Source: Sceloporus undulatus
Lineage: Eukaryota > Chordata > Lepidosauria > Squamata > Phrynosomatidae
DNA length: 64,000 bases
Reading direction: 5' to 3'
NCBI RefSeq assembly: GCF_019175285.1
Contig: NC_056528.1
Coordinates: 44,173,529 to 44,237,528 of the forward strand
Positions 45,848 through 57,699 of this stretch are shown here, piece by piece (position 1 is the stretch's first letter; each line of letters begins with the position of its first letter). The notes below the pieces were generated by a model. The model saw only the letters and a program-made list of their open reading frames with translations. It did not search any database and was not told the origin of the DNA. The position numbers were made by a program, and so were the translations under genes.

Positions 45848-46100
45848 TTCAGTGCTGTGGCATTCTGGGAACGGTAGTTTGCTGCGGCCCCAGAGCTTTG
45901 CCAGAAATAGTCCACTTAGAGCCCGCTTTAGCCGCCCCTGGAGGATTCTGGGAACTGTGGGTTTGTGAGACACTCAGCCTTCTCTGTGGCAGAGGGCTCG
46001 GGGCCACGATGAACTACAACTCCCAGGATTCCACAGCACTGAGCCAGGGCAGTCAAAGCAGTCTCGAAATGGGTTATCTCTGCAGTGTGTTTTGGAGCAA
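45848..46100. mobile_element. MITE relative next to VAMP7 exon 1
   Basis: TTTGTGAGACACTCAGCCTT, ATGAACTACAACTCCCAGGA and AGGGCAGTCAAAGCAGTCTC follow the GGCTGCATCTGC family. The sequence is GC-richer than other copies and begins about 200 bases after the exon 1 donor. Confidence 0.6.
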
Positions 46101-46411
46101 AGGAGGCTATGCTGCGCTAGGCCTTTGTAGCTCCTCCAGCGCAACTCTATGGTCAATGTCTGGCAGAGGTTGGCCATAGAGTTGCACTGGAGGACCTATA
46201 GAATCCTAGAGAGGCCGCCTCTCAGGTAAAACCGTAGTGTTTTTGTTGTGTGCGGTTTCCCCACATCCACGGGGTCCCTGTGCCCCGAACCCCAGCGAAT
46301 GCGGAGGGACAGATCTACAGGTAGAACTGGAATTCTTCCTGGACATAAGGCTGAAGCGTAGGGCGCGTCCCGCAAAAGGAGGACATCCTGTTCTTCGGCC
46401 CCAAGGAGAAG

Positions 46412-46493
46412 CTCTTGTGGGGTTTTCTTGGCCAGATTTGTTCAGGGAGGGGTTGCCGTTGGCATCCTCTGAGGCAGAAAGGGTGACTTGCCT
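46412..46493 (-). mobile_element. CORE-SINE, first part, split by later insertions
   Basis: TGGGGTTTTCTTGGCCAGAT to GGTGACTTGCC is the tail half of an antisense CORE-SINE. The rest resumes at 47122. Confidence 0.8.
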
Positions 46494-46494
46494 A

Positions 46495-46611
46495 ATATAT
46501 ATATATATATTTGTATTATTGTTATTACTATCTGTATTATAGTTGTACTATTTTAACTGTTGGAAGCCGCTTTGATTGTTTCTTAGAAATAAGTGGGATA
46601 GAAATAAGAGC

Positions 46612-46648
<37 letters not shown>

Positions 46649-46655
46649 TTAATAG
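46495..46655 (+). mobile_element. LINE 3' tail and (ATT)n repeat
   Basis: GGAAGCCGCTTTGATTGTTT and GTGGGATAGAAATAAGAGC look like an L2-type 3' tail. An (ATT)n tract at about 46615-46650 follows. Confidence 0.5.
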
Positions 46656-47115
46656 AATCATGGAGTTGGAAGAGACGCAAGGGCCCTGATCCAGTCCAGC
46701 CCCATTCTGCCATGCAGGAACTCTCAATCAAAGTGTCCCCATTGACAGGTGGCCATCCAGCCTCTGTTTAAAGACCTCCAAAGAAGGAGACTCCATCACT
46801 TTCCAAGGGAGTGTGTTCCACTGCCAAACAGCTCTAACAGCGAGGAGGTTTTTCCTAACATTGAGGTGGAATCTCTTTTCCTGGAGCTTTGAATCCATTG
46901 CTCCATTGTGTCCTAGTCTCTGGAGCAGCAGAAAACAAGCTTGTTCCCTCCTCAATATGACATCCCTTCAAGTACTTAAATAGGGCGATCATATCACCTC
47001 TTAACCTTCTCTTTTCCAGGCTAACCATCCCCATCTCCCTAAGTTGTTCTTCATAGGGCATGGCTTCCAGACCCTTCACCATTTTAGTTGCTCTCCTTTG
47101 GACATGCTTTTATTA
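46656..47115 (-). mobile_element. CR1 LINE 3' end
   Basis: The plus strand begins with the complemented CR1 terminus (ATCATGGAGTTGGAAGAGAC). The minus strand encodes [40 protein letters not shown] and WNTLPWKVMESPSLEVFKQR in more than one frame, the CR1 ORF2 C-terminus. Confidence 0.92.
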
Positions 47116-47121
47116 TTAAAA

Positions 47122-47205
47122 TCACCCAGTGGGTTTCCATGGCCGAGAACCGAATCCTGTTCTCCAGAAGTATTAGTCCAATGCTCAAACCACGCCACAT
47201 TACAG
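47122..47205 (-). mobile_element. CORE-SINE, second part
   Basis: CACCCAGTGGGTTTCCATGG to AGTCCAATGCTCAAACCACG supplies the CORE and head missing from 46412-46493. Confidence 0.8.
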
Positions 47206-48362
47206 CCAGCCCTCTGTTTTCAGGGGGGATCTATTCCTGCAAAAACGGAGACTTGCTGATATTCAAGCCCCGCAGGCTTGAATTTAGTGGAGGTTGCCCC
47301 TATATTGTATCACAGTTGCCTAACTGCACTGTAGAAAGAACTGTATCTTGTAATCTTTCTTTTAAAGCAATGATGCATCATCCTGGAAAATGACATTTTA
47401 AGGGGATATTTGAAAGGAAACATAGTAGTGACTACTCTTTTGCGCAAGGACAGTCTGTGGAGAGGACCTTGGACTTTACTGTCAAGAGGGTAAATAAAGC
47501 AGTATGAGCAGGCAATGAATATTCAGAACAATAAGAGCAACTTTCCCTGCTAGAATTACTTGCGTGTGGAGCAACCAGTTTTCCCTTTAGCAAGTTGTGG
47601 AGCTAGGGTTACGTTAATACACTTCTGCTTTCTTGCAGGGTTTTATGCAAGAAGCAGGGCTTCACAGAAAGCCAAGACTCATTGCAGAAATGTTCTTTAC
47701 GCAGGGGCTGCGTTTGGAACGTGTGCAAAGAAAATGTCCCACTGGCCAAATGTGACTTTTGATTGTGGTATTTGAGAGCTGGGGAGCACCTTCAAAACCA
47801 GGCCTTCATGTGGCGCAAACGCCAAGATTGTGACTTCTTGGCACAGTTGAATTTGACCTTTAAAAAAAAGAGAAAGACATTAAGAACTGGGAAAGCTGAT
47901 GAAAACAGAGTGAGCAGCTGTGTAAATAGTAGTAAAAGAAGGGAAAGGCAAGTGTAACATCTGAAAGGGGAAAGAGTTCTGCCATTTCCTTGGCTGACTT
48001 GCATCTCAGCCCACCCCAGAGTCTAATTTTGGGGTGCCAGGGTAAAGAATAGAAAGGAGAAAGAGGAATCTAGCAGTACCTTTAAGACAAACTAATGTTT
48101 ATTTTAGCATGAACTTCCTTAGAAATCAATCCACTTCTTCAGACGCGGTACAAAGTGAAAAAGCCTGAGCTTATAAAGCATACCTATACAGTTGTTGGAG
48201 GAGAATAGAATGTAGTAAGATCCAAAAAGATGCAAATGGTGATCCTTCTCCTAAATCTTCAGAGGAAGCTATGAGGTGATTCCAGGTCTTTGCAACCTTG
48301 ATGTGGGAAAGCAATAAATCTGCTTAGCAAAAGTCAGATTCCTTGGGCTTAAAACTCCATAC

Positions 48363-48560
48363 AAGGTGTTGGAGTTGACATGCAAAGCCCTGAATGACTT
48401 GGGGGTCAAGATATCTGAAAGACTGCCTCCAATCCTCCCATATGACCCTGCTGAAAATTTGAGACCTTTGGTGGAAGCCTCTTACGTTCTGAACATCATG
48501 AAGTTTGGTTGGTGGCTACAGGGCTTTCTCTGTGGATGTTTAGGAGCTTATCGTATTTTT
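48363..48560 (+). mobile_element. L2-clade LINE fragment
   Basis: The frame reads CKALNDLGVKISERLPPILP, then RPLVEAS, like the L2 ORF2 C-terminal region (KALxxLG..L..RLPP). It lies in the VAMP7 first intron. Confidence 0.6.
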
Positions 48561-49315
48561 AAATAAGCCAACTTACCCCAGCCACGTTAAAATCTATTTC
48601 AGGATGCAGTTGGGTATTGTTGCATGGAAAACGCCACCGATGCCACCACCTGATTGCATCCCATCTAAACCCCGGCTAAAATCCGCCCTGAGCTTTTCGA
48701 TTTGCAAAGTCGCAAAGCTTCCGACTTTGCACATCGGCCATCTTGTAGCTGGGTTTTAGGTGGGATGCAGTCTGGCTGCGACATTGGCGGCATTCTCCCT
48801 GCGATGATACCCGACTGCATCTCACAATGGCCTTCAACACGGCAGGGGTAAGTCAGCTTATTTAAAAATGCAGTAAGCTCCTTAAGTGTTTCAAAATGGG
48901 ATTCTTCAATTCTTTTTAGATTGTTTTAGGAGTTTTAAAAGAGTATTGTGATGCATATTTGTATTGTTTCAGTTGGTTTTTATTTGTTCATTGCCTCAGG
49001 AGCCCTTGTAGACTGGGAGGCCATACAGAAATACTTTAAATAAATAATAATACATAAATATTTCCTGCTTCATTCCACTCTGATCCACCATTCTTCATGT
49101 TCCACGAGAGCTTTTAGTTTAAGAATATGCAGCTCTTTGGCGTGCAAGTAATAAATAAATTTACCTGGAGGTGGTGGTGGAGGTAAAATAAATGATGAAG
49201 AGTCACTCCTACAATTTAGCTTATGAAAACTGAATTTTTGATGATGATGTTGTGTGTGAGTTTTCCTCTGATGGGCACACTTTCTTTTTCTTGTCCTTCC
49301 AGCCAGCCTGCAGCC

Positions 49316-49461
49316 ATGGCTATTCTGTTTGCGGTGGTAGCCAGGGGCTCCACCATCCTGGCCAAACATGCTTGGTGTGGAGGGAACTTCCTGGAGGTGA
49401 CAGAGCAGATCCTGGCCAAGATACCATCAGAGAACAACAAACTTACCTATTCTCATGGAAA
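49316..49461 (+). CDS. VAMP7: VAMP7 coding exon 1 (residues 1-48 and part of 49)
   Basis: The acceptor TGTCCTTCCAG ends at 49302, followed by 13 bases of 5' UTR and the start in GCAGCCATGG. The donor is AA|GTGAGT. It encodes the first half of the longin domain. Confidence 0.97.
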
Positions 49462-52400
49462 GTGAGTACTGTTCTGGGGAGGAAGGGAGAGGCAAGATGA
49501 GAAAAATAGATCTTTTTGCTGGCGAGGGACTGAAATGAGACCATACATCCCACTATGAATATAGTGCCAAGAAAAAGGGTTGGTATCATTATCTCAAATG
49601 ATGTGTGGATGATGTGGGAATTCTTCTTGCCCACATGTTCAACATGTGGTCCTAACTTTGTTTTCAATGTGAATGTTTTTCATATGTTTTGAACAGCTGA
49701 CTGGCTGTTGCTTCTTTTAAAAGGAAACTAAGAGCTGTGCTCTCATGTTGTTATGGAACAAAACGTTGATTAGCCTTGTTGTTAAAAAGGCTTTTATTTG
49801 TCTTGCTGACGCATTTTAGGAAGAACTTTCTTCAAAAGCTGGTTCTTCTATTTCCCTCTTTCTGTGGCCAGAGCTTCTAACATTGAATCCCATTCGCGGC
49901 GCTAGAAACTGAGGCCACAGAAACAGCAACAACAGCAAGGCTCATCAATGTTTTGTTCCATAATGATGCTGGAGCAATTCATGGTGTTTCCCCCCCACCT
50001 AAACTGTTGCTTCGTTTAGACCTTGAGTCTAAGGGAACCTTTTGCTTAACAAAATGGTGCACAGGAAAAAATGTTTCTTTAGAATGAAGTGAGAGAAAAT
50101 GTAGCACTGGACCTTAATGGTGAAAGGCCATTCTGGGCTGGTGCAAAGGAAGCACCCATAGAAAATGGGATATGCCAGTCATATGTCCAGGCAGAAGCAG
50201 GAAATCACACGATCCAAAGCTTTTCTGACAAGCTGCATTTTCTGGAACCTCATTATAGTTTTGTCATGAGCAAGCTAAAGAATTAAGTAACAAGGGAGTA
50301 GAAACAGGAATGAATAAACAGAAGCAAAATAAGTCAAAATACGAACCACCATGTGTAGAGGAAACTTAGTCATGCCAATGTGGGCATGTATTCTGTCTCT
50401 GCACCAATTCATAATGGACTTCCACAGGGGTAATCCAGTGCTCCATTTGTTGGTTGGTACAAGGAGGAGTCACAGAATGAGTATGAGCTTAAGGGTGAGT
50501 TGTGGCTAACAACTCAAATGACATCTACAATACCATACTGCAAACCACCTACTCACTTTCATTTGCCTCCTTATAGTGTTATGTGAATGTAATAGGAACA
50601 CTCCAAGGAGCAATCTTACAAAACTCTCTTGGTGAAGAGAAAAATGTGCCCGTGTGGTGAGTTGTTAGGTGTAAGTAATTTTGAAAGTCATGGGGAGAAA
50701 GGTAGAATACAAACAAGTAGAATAAAATAAAATATTGATGTGACACTGTCCTTCGTTCCAAATGTAATATATTGAAGGGGTTGGGCTGCTGTTTGGGGAT
50801 GGGGGCATATTTGTCTCCAGTAGACCTTGGAGGGAGGCTGCACCCACTTAAAAATTGCTTTGGGGGCGTGGGGATAATGTCATCATAATTTGGTCCTCTC
50901 TGGGCCATCTTAGCACAAGGAGGCACCTTTTTAAAATAATACCACATAAGAGCAAGTACTGTGTTACTCCCTGTTAGAAGGGAAAAAAACAAGCCCTAAA
51001 GCAGCCCAGGGAATGGCAAAAACATGCCCAAATTGCCTCCCACACCTGCTAGGGATTGTTGGGAGGCATTGGGGGGGGGGCACTATTTATATAGAGAGGG
51101 TGCTCTGGAGGCAAAATAGATTGCCTTGGGGCTACATGTGGCCTACAGCTGTGCTTCCCTGTCCCCTGGAGTAGTCTTGAAACTCTGCAACATAAGAAAC
51201 CTGGATGAACTGGCAGAAAGCATCTGCACGTTTAAAGCTGTTTTATGAGCATGCATTTTAAGAACTCTTAAGTGCATCCACATTACACCCAGTTCCTTCC
51301 AAAGAGTGTATAGGCCTTGGGACAGAAAGAGTGACATAGTCAATGGGACAGGCTTCTCACATTCCTGTGGAGTCGCTTTCCTGAGAATCAGAACAGCTAG
51401 CCTAGAATCAGGGATGGAACACAAGGATGACAAATGACATTTGCTTTCACTGTATTCTAGAAACTAGAGAAAGAATCACAGAACGCAGCTTTAGAAAGTA
51501 GCTCTGCTCTGTGTAAGGCAGGGAAGAAAACTGAAAGAGAAAAGCCAAAAGAAGCACCTTATCTGCAAAGCTTTGGATCATGATTCCTTCTGTCTGAAGA
51601 AGGATGGACAAAATACATTTTGTGTGGGTTACTGTGCACTTATGAGTTTATGGATTTATTTGCCTGAACTTTCACAAAGTGGCTAAAATCTGTTAGTCAT
51701 TGCTAGAGTAGATCCATTCACTCAGTGGGATTTACTTAAATGTAGACTCACCATTCAACAGTTGATTGAATATGTCTTTTTGATTTGGACAAACCAACAG
51801 CATTCCAGTATTTGATGCAGCACAATGTAAAATTGAATTAAATAAATAAATGTGGAGGCCATTGGTTCAAAAATTGTATCTACTTTCTTGTTGCTGCTGC
51901 ATGCCTTCAAGTTGTTGCCAACTTACGGTGACCTTATCACAGGGTTTTCTTGGCAAGATTTGTTTTGAAAGCTTTTGCCATTAATGCCATCAGAGGCTGA
52001 GAGGGTATGACTTGACCAGGATCATCTAGTGGGTTTCCGTAGTCAAGTGGGATACGAACTCCCAGAGTCCTGGTTCCAATGCTCAAAGCACTACTCGCTC
52101 TATGTAGATCCAATTAAAAAACATGGTTGTCTTGTCTTTCTCCAGTTACCTGTTCCACTATATCTGCCAAGACCGAATTATATACCTCTGCATCACTGAT
52201 GATGTGAGTATGTGGAGGTAAAGTTGTGATTTGTGTTTTTGTGAATATTTGTGCTCCCTATATGTGGTTGCTAGAAATACGTACCTTGAGATTATGTTGC
52301 TGAGGAGATACTGTGCATCCTCAGTGTGTAGAACAGACTGTCCCAAACACAATCAAACTACTTTCAGTTGCAGTAGTTTGCTTTCTTTCTCTCTCCAAAC

Positions 52401-55400
52401 TCTTACCAGTACCTTCAAAATGCCTTCTAACCAGTTGAAATGGGAGCTGGAAGTGATAGCATATTACTTCTGCTGCGCTGTGACCCTTGGGGGTACTAAG
52501 ATTTGCCCCTGCCCCCTGTGTGTTTGACTATCTTGCCAAGCTCTTGTTCTCTCTTTGTTTTAGTTTGCTGAATCACACCCAAACCGTACCATCTTGTTTC
52601 TAACAGAGACAGTCAGCAGTTACTCTACTTCACATCTCCAGGATACATTGATTATGTCCTTGGATGTTCCATTTAGAGTTACCCAGTGAAAGAAGATAGG
52701 ACTCTTACACTATTAACAGTTGTGGAAAAGGGGATTTCAGCAAGTATGGTTAGGCAGACCAGTTATATCTTCTAAAATTGCATCTTCTTCACAACTGTTG
52801 AAGGTGGAAGAGCCATGTCCTCTTTTAGATGGTCACCTAGTTTTGTTTTAGCTTTCATGGTTAATCAGTGTTGTTTCTGCCTTTTTAGGACTTTGAGCGC
52901 TCCCGAGCATTCACATTCCTGAATGAAATCAAGAAGCGGTTTCAGACCACCTATGGTTCTCGTGCACAGACAGCCCTGCCATACGCCATGAACAGCGAGT
53001 TTTCTAGTGTTCTGGCTGCACAACTGGTGAGGTTTAGTGGCTAATGTTGCATGTAGCTGCTGAACCCCTTGTATAGAGCTATTATGCACTTATGCCTCTG
53101 TTTTTCCCGGCATGCAGAAATACCACTCTGAGAACAAGGGTTCTGACCAGGTGGCAGAGACACAAGCCCAAGTGGATGAGCTCAAGGGGATCATGGTCCG
53201 CAATATAGGTATGGCAATGGTCATTGGCGCAGGTGCAGGAAACGCCTGCAAGCTCTTATTTATATGTGGGAGTTGGCTGACGCAACTAAGTTGTGAAATA
53301 AGGGTTTCTTTACTGCACCAACAGATGTATTTGTTTGAATTTTGCTTTTTTGTGGGAAAGGACAGTATGGGAGCAGCAAAATGGTTCTCTCAGTAGTCAG
53401 TAGGTCTGTATTGCCCATCTGGCAAAAGACTGAGGGAAGAAAATACAAATCATTCTTGTTGCACTTATCTTGTCTTCTCCTGGACAGACATGAAGCCCAA
53501 TTCCAAGCTATTGGCTCTTCTATGTATTTCTAAAGAGCCTGTAAAATCCTCATCAAAAGATTTTACCATGTGATTAGTCACATCATGCCAAGATATGGGC
53601 ATTTTGCATAGTTAACCCGTTTGCTGATAGCTAAGGGAAGACTGCTGTTCCACTGGCATTCTCATTGTTCCCCCTCGCCCCTCATTTTTAGAGATTTTAG
53701 AGATTTTCATATTTTTCTCCTTGTTGCTCTCTTTTCATTCCAGATCTCGTGGCCCAAAGGGGAGAGAAGCTGGAGTTACTGATAGACAAAACTGAAAATC
53801 TTGTGGATTCGGTACGTTTCAGAATTGGAGCAAGGAGACAACTGAATTTACCACTGGATTTGTAACTATTATGTAGGAAAGGCAGAACTGAAATCACCTC
53901 ATGTACATTTGTTGTGTCTGACTTCTGGAAGTGCTCTGGAAGAAATAACTGGGCTACATGTAGGATGACGAGGAACTGAGCTTCAGTCACTCTTGAAGTA
54001 GTCATTCTTTAAATAATGGCTGCCTGTTTTCATGGGTTATATCTTATCTATGAGCAACTAGATGTTATTTTGCTCAGATAACAATTCACCTAGCTGAATC
54101 TTTTCTTCTCAGGACAGAACAGACTGGAGGATAACAGACACTGTTACCTTCACCAATCATAGTATAAAATTCCATAGAAAGAACTATGTGAGGGATCCCT
54201 TTTCACCACCTGATTCACTGTTTCACTGTGACAGCCTCTACACACATACACACCTTATGCTTTTCAGTGGTTGATGGAGAGCAGAGAGGAAAGGAGTCAG
54301 AGAAGCACTTAGTTGTGTTCTTGTAGCCAGAATGGGCAAGGATCTTTTGGAGGGCTTGGAGGATGATATAATGATTCTGAATGGCCACAGAGGGAGGGCT
54401 ATCCCAGTGGAAAGGTGAGTCCTTTCAGGTTTTGATTGTTTAGAAGTCACTAAAAGAAGATATATGCAGCCATGTTTTAGGTTTGTATAGATTCTTACCA
54501 GGGTATTGGGCAATATTTGCAGCATGTGAGGATAAGAAAGAAAACAGAATAAAAAGGATGCAAATATGGATATTAGCTCTATGCTCGGGTTCCTGACTGC
54601 TTTTAAGCAGATAACCCAGGGCATGTGAACATGATCTGAAGGCCAGTCTTTTAATGGGCATTACAATAGGGTTTTCTTCCTCCTCTTCCACAGATATATT
54701 GAGATATCTTTTAGGGAGATGGAGCTTCTCCTCTTCTTTTTATTTGTTTGCTTAGTTTGATTTGCTGCTGCTTCTCTTCCTTTGTGTTTTTAAAACAGTT
54801 CCAATTGCCCTTAGTCAGGTCTTTCTTGCAGTGCATCAAAGTACATCAGTTGCATGAACAGCAGATGTTAATACTGTACTCTTTTGAAATAACAAGTTTT
54901 ATAATGCGGTGGTGGTGGGATTGCCACATCCAGTGTGCATGGACTTCTGATTTTTGCCAAGTGATTTATGCCGTGCATACTTATTTGGGATATTTTTCAG
55001 AGAAAACATGAAAAGGTTTGGCATATCGGTGTTAGCCAGTGTCAGTAGCTCAGATGGTTAGCCTCCATATCCATAGGTTTTCCCAGCTAGCCAGAAATAC
55101 AGCGAACAGTTTCTAGGTTCTATAAAATGATGCTTACATGGTCTGAACGAGGGAGCAGTAATAAAGAATTTGCTTCCTGTCCAGTAGTCTTCATGTTTAA
55201 AGATACTGTATTTTTATTTAGGGGAATACCAAAACTTTGCAAAAAGGTTGCATATTCTTGGAGATGGGGGATGGCAACTAGACTGTTAAAGTGTGCATTT
55301 GATTATACAGGAAGCATGCAGATTTTGAACTTGTACACTGCCATCTTGAGACTGACCCTTATGATAAGAAGATAGGTCAGCAGGCTTTCCAGAGGGTGGA

Positions 55401-55934
55401 ATGAGAAATGGGAATGGTCTTCAGTAAGAGGTAGTGTTGGATGGCTGTAAGAAGGTCTCCTGTGCTTTTCTCATAGTCTGTCACTTTCAAAACAACCAGC
55501 AGGAATCTGGCTCGAGCAATGTGTATGAAGAACCTCAAGCTCACCATCATTATTGCCATAGTATCAATTGTAAGTTGCTGTACGTATTAAACTGGAAAAG
55601 GGGAGGGGAGGACTGTAAATGTAATTACATGCATTTGTGAAAGAATGTTCCTTATTGGTTATTGCTTGTCAGGATGACTTGATCTCCTGGTTGGGAATGA
55701 TGCTCATGATGAAGCAGTATATGCTGAAACAGCCACCCCAAAACAAAGAGGAAAAATTTAGTCCACGCTGTGTTGAAAAATAGGGTAGCAGTTCTAACCA
55801 TTATGTAGTGCATTTTTCCTGGGGATGGTGGGTATCCAAAATGACTAAATGCCTTCTCCATACAGGTCATACTCTACATCATTGTGTCAGCGGCTTGCGG
55901 GGGCCTCTCATGGCCAAGCTGTGTACAGAAGTAG
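49316..55934 (+). CDS. VAMP7: Vesicle-associated membrane protein 7 (tetanus-insensitive VAMP, synaptobrevin-like 1), complete, 7 coding exons
   Basis: Seven exons (146, 58, 138, 91, 68, 93 and 69 nt) join into 220 codons plus stop, the same length as human VAMP7. It is an R-SNARE on late endosomes, lysosomes and secretory vesicles that pairs with Q-SNAREs to drive fusion. Seen: an N-terminal longin domain (about 1-120) starting MAILFAVVARG, an R-SNARE motif (about 125-185) with the zero-layer R150 in LVAQRGE, and one C-terminal membrane anchor (about 189-208) with a short Cys-containing luminal end. The longin and SNARE parts are nearly identical to the human protein. Substitutions cluster in the linker (KGSDQVAE) and the anchor. 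It is divergent from POLR1D and tail to tail with the SLAIN-like gene. In humans VAMP7 lies in the Xq/Yq pseudoautosomal region. Confidence 0.97.
51890..52098 (-). mobile_element. CORE-SINE, minus strand, in VAMP7 intron
   Basis: GCCTTCAAGTTGTTGCCAAC, AGGGTTTTCTTGGCAAGATT and CTAGTGGGTTTCCGTAGTCA mark it. It ends about 50 bases before the acceptor of coding exon 2. Confidence 0.88.
52146..52203 (+). CDS. VAMP7: VAMP7 coding exon 2 (residues 49-68)
   Basis: The exon lies between acceptor TTCTCCAG and donor GAT|GTGAGT. It encodes YLFHYICQDRIIYLCITDD of the longin domain. Confidence 0.96.
52889..53026 (+). CDS. VAMP7: VAMP7 coding exon 3 (residues 69-114)
   Basis: The acceptor is CTTTTTAG and the donor CTG|GTGAGG. 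The exon encodes the end of the longin domain, including KKRFQTTYGSRAQTALPYAM. Confidence 0.97.
53118..53208 (+). CDS. VAMP7: VAMP7 coding exon 4 (residues 115-144 and part of 145)
   Basis: The acceptor is GCATGCAG and the donor G|GTATGG. The exon encodes the linker and the first half of the SNARE motif (VDELKGIMVRNI). Confidence 0.97.
53744..53811 (+). CDS. VAMP7: VAMP7 coding exon 5 (residues 145-167)
   Basis: The acceptor is TTCATTCCAG and the donor TCG|GTACGT. It holds the zero-layer arginine R150 and the hydrophobic layers of the SNARE helix. Confidence 0.97.
55477..55569 (+). CDS. VAMP7: VAMP7 coding exon 6 (residues 168-198)
   Basis: The acceptor is TTCTCATAG and the donor ATT|GTAAGT. 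It encodes the end of the SNARE motif and the start of the membrane anchor. Confidence 0.97.
55866..55934 (+). CDS. VAMP7: VAMP7 coding exon 7 (residues 199-220 and stop)
   Basis: The acceptor is CATACAG. It encodes the rest of the anchor and the ending WPSCVQK, against WPSCVKK in humans. Confidence 0.96.
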   Translation, partial: VILYIIVSAACGGLSWPSCVQK

Positions 55935-56180
55935 CTGTCAGAACCAGTCTACTGCACATGTGTAAGAACAACCTTCATAAAACAAACTCGGACCTCCTTC
56001 CTCTTCATCCTTTCAGGACACTTGACTTTTTTGCCTTATCACCCCAAAGGGCCTGGGTGGGATCCCAGGCCAGCAGCCTCTAGGGAGGAGACATTGTTTT
56101 GTTTTAAACCTACTTGAAGGGACGTTTGTCTTTAACTTCAAAGCTGCCCAAGGGGAAAGGAAGGCATTGGCTGTGGTCTA

Positions 56181-56186
56181 AATAAA
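56181..56186 (+). terminator. VAMP7: VAMP7 proximal polyadenylation signal
   Basis: AATAAA lies about 250 bases after the stop. It is followed by T-rich and TG-containing sequence. Confidence 0.5.
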
Positions 56187-57651
56187 GTTCTGTAGTATCA
56201 TGCTTTGCACTTTACTGTCCTGAAGCCCTGCTGGAGCAGGTGGAGAGCTGACTGTCACCATGTTAGCCCTTAGGGTAATGTGGGTTGGGGACCATTGAAG
56301 CCGATGGATTCCTCGTCATGTATGCTTCCCCTGATGCATGTGACCAGCTCTTCCCATAATTGCTTTCCCAGCAGTGCCTTTCCTAAACTCATGTCAGTCT
56401 GTGACTTTGGCCTTGGAAGATCTTTAGGCACATTGGTGGGTTCTAACTTGTGAACTGGGTGATTAGCAAAGGTGTTCATGTTGCTTTCATGTATTTGCTC
56501 TTTGTAGTTTGTGTGCTTTCCTCCTGCCTGGTTTGGAATGTTCTTTCTTTGTAATAGGTGCTCAGCTCTGATTCACCTCCAGGGGGAGAATGGAGACCCA
56601 AACATCTACTCCAGTGAGCAAAATCCTGCACCAGTCTGAGCACTTTACCAGTCTTGTGCAATTGTCTAGCTGATTGTAAAAGTGGTAAGATAATGGTGCC
56701 TAAGCTCCAAGAAACAAAGTTAGGTGTCAAGACTGGACATGTTGGGATCCTTAGCTGCTGGTGGATCTGTGGCATGTGGGAGAGGTATTTATAAAGTTTA
56801 AAGTAGGCAATCTCCAGGGAAGTTGCTCACCAAATGATGTTTGAGAAGACAACGCTACCATGTATTCCCCTAATTGCTTGGATGGCTGCAGAACAGTACC
56901 CTGCTGACAGTGCTAGAAGAACAGATGTGATGGATGTTATGCCTTCAAAAAAATGTCATGCACACTGTAGATTGTATGCACTTGGAAGTGCTTTGGGGCA
57001 ATTTCTGACTGGGGATCTATCTTGTTTCCTTGGGACCTTGAACTAAAAGGGCTACAGCTTGAATGGATGATGCACAAGGAAAGATGACATCTTGTTTTGA
57101 AAGTCATTTACACCGATAGCAAACAGAAGTGTTCTCTGGAGTGCTTGATGCTTATTCTGGAAGAATTTAAGTGTTTGTCTGTGAATGAGCATATTGGAAA
57201 TAATAGTAGTTATGACTGAATGTGCTGGCCACAGCGTAGCTGTAAAGTGCTACTGAAGTACCAAGATGACACTTCCTAGTGCTGCTCTTCCATTAACCGG
57301 TTTTGTTTTTCTGTAAATTTCTTGCATTCTACGCAGACCGTTTCCAACATCCAAACCCAGACAGGCACTACTATAGGCCCTGCTCTCTCCCTTCACTGTG
57401 CTGCAGAGGTTGGAACCTTAAGGATGGCCATGGTTGCTAAGGTCTGATACAGACCCCTTTTGAGAAGGGCTTTTCCGCTCCTGTTTTCTCCCCTTTCCTC
57501 AAAATATTTTTCCAGGCACAAGTCAGTGTTTTAACTGTGCATGTTTTAGAAGTTGTTAGTGGCCGTTGTTGATTTTCTATGATTGCCTTTATGTATACTT
57601 AAGAGAAACTGCTTCTTCCTGTTTTAAAAATGCACTGATGCATTATTGTGA

Positions 57652-57657
57652 AATAAA
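57652..57657 (+). terminator. VAMP7: VAMP7 distal polyadenylation signal
   Basis: AATAAA lies about 1.7 kb after the stop. The intervening sequence has few recognisable repeats, as expected for a long 3' UTR. Human VAMP7 also has a 3' UTR of this order. Confidence 0.55.
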
Positions 57658-57699
57658 GTTAATCTGTTTGACTAATCTTATCTGACATGAATTTTCAAA

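Noticed and set aside
45358-46179. 273-residue plus-strand frame across the promoter
   Set aside because: It is caused by GC-rich sequence with few stops. It crosses the 40-bp repeat, the GGAA tract and a MITE, and shows no domain.
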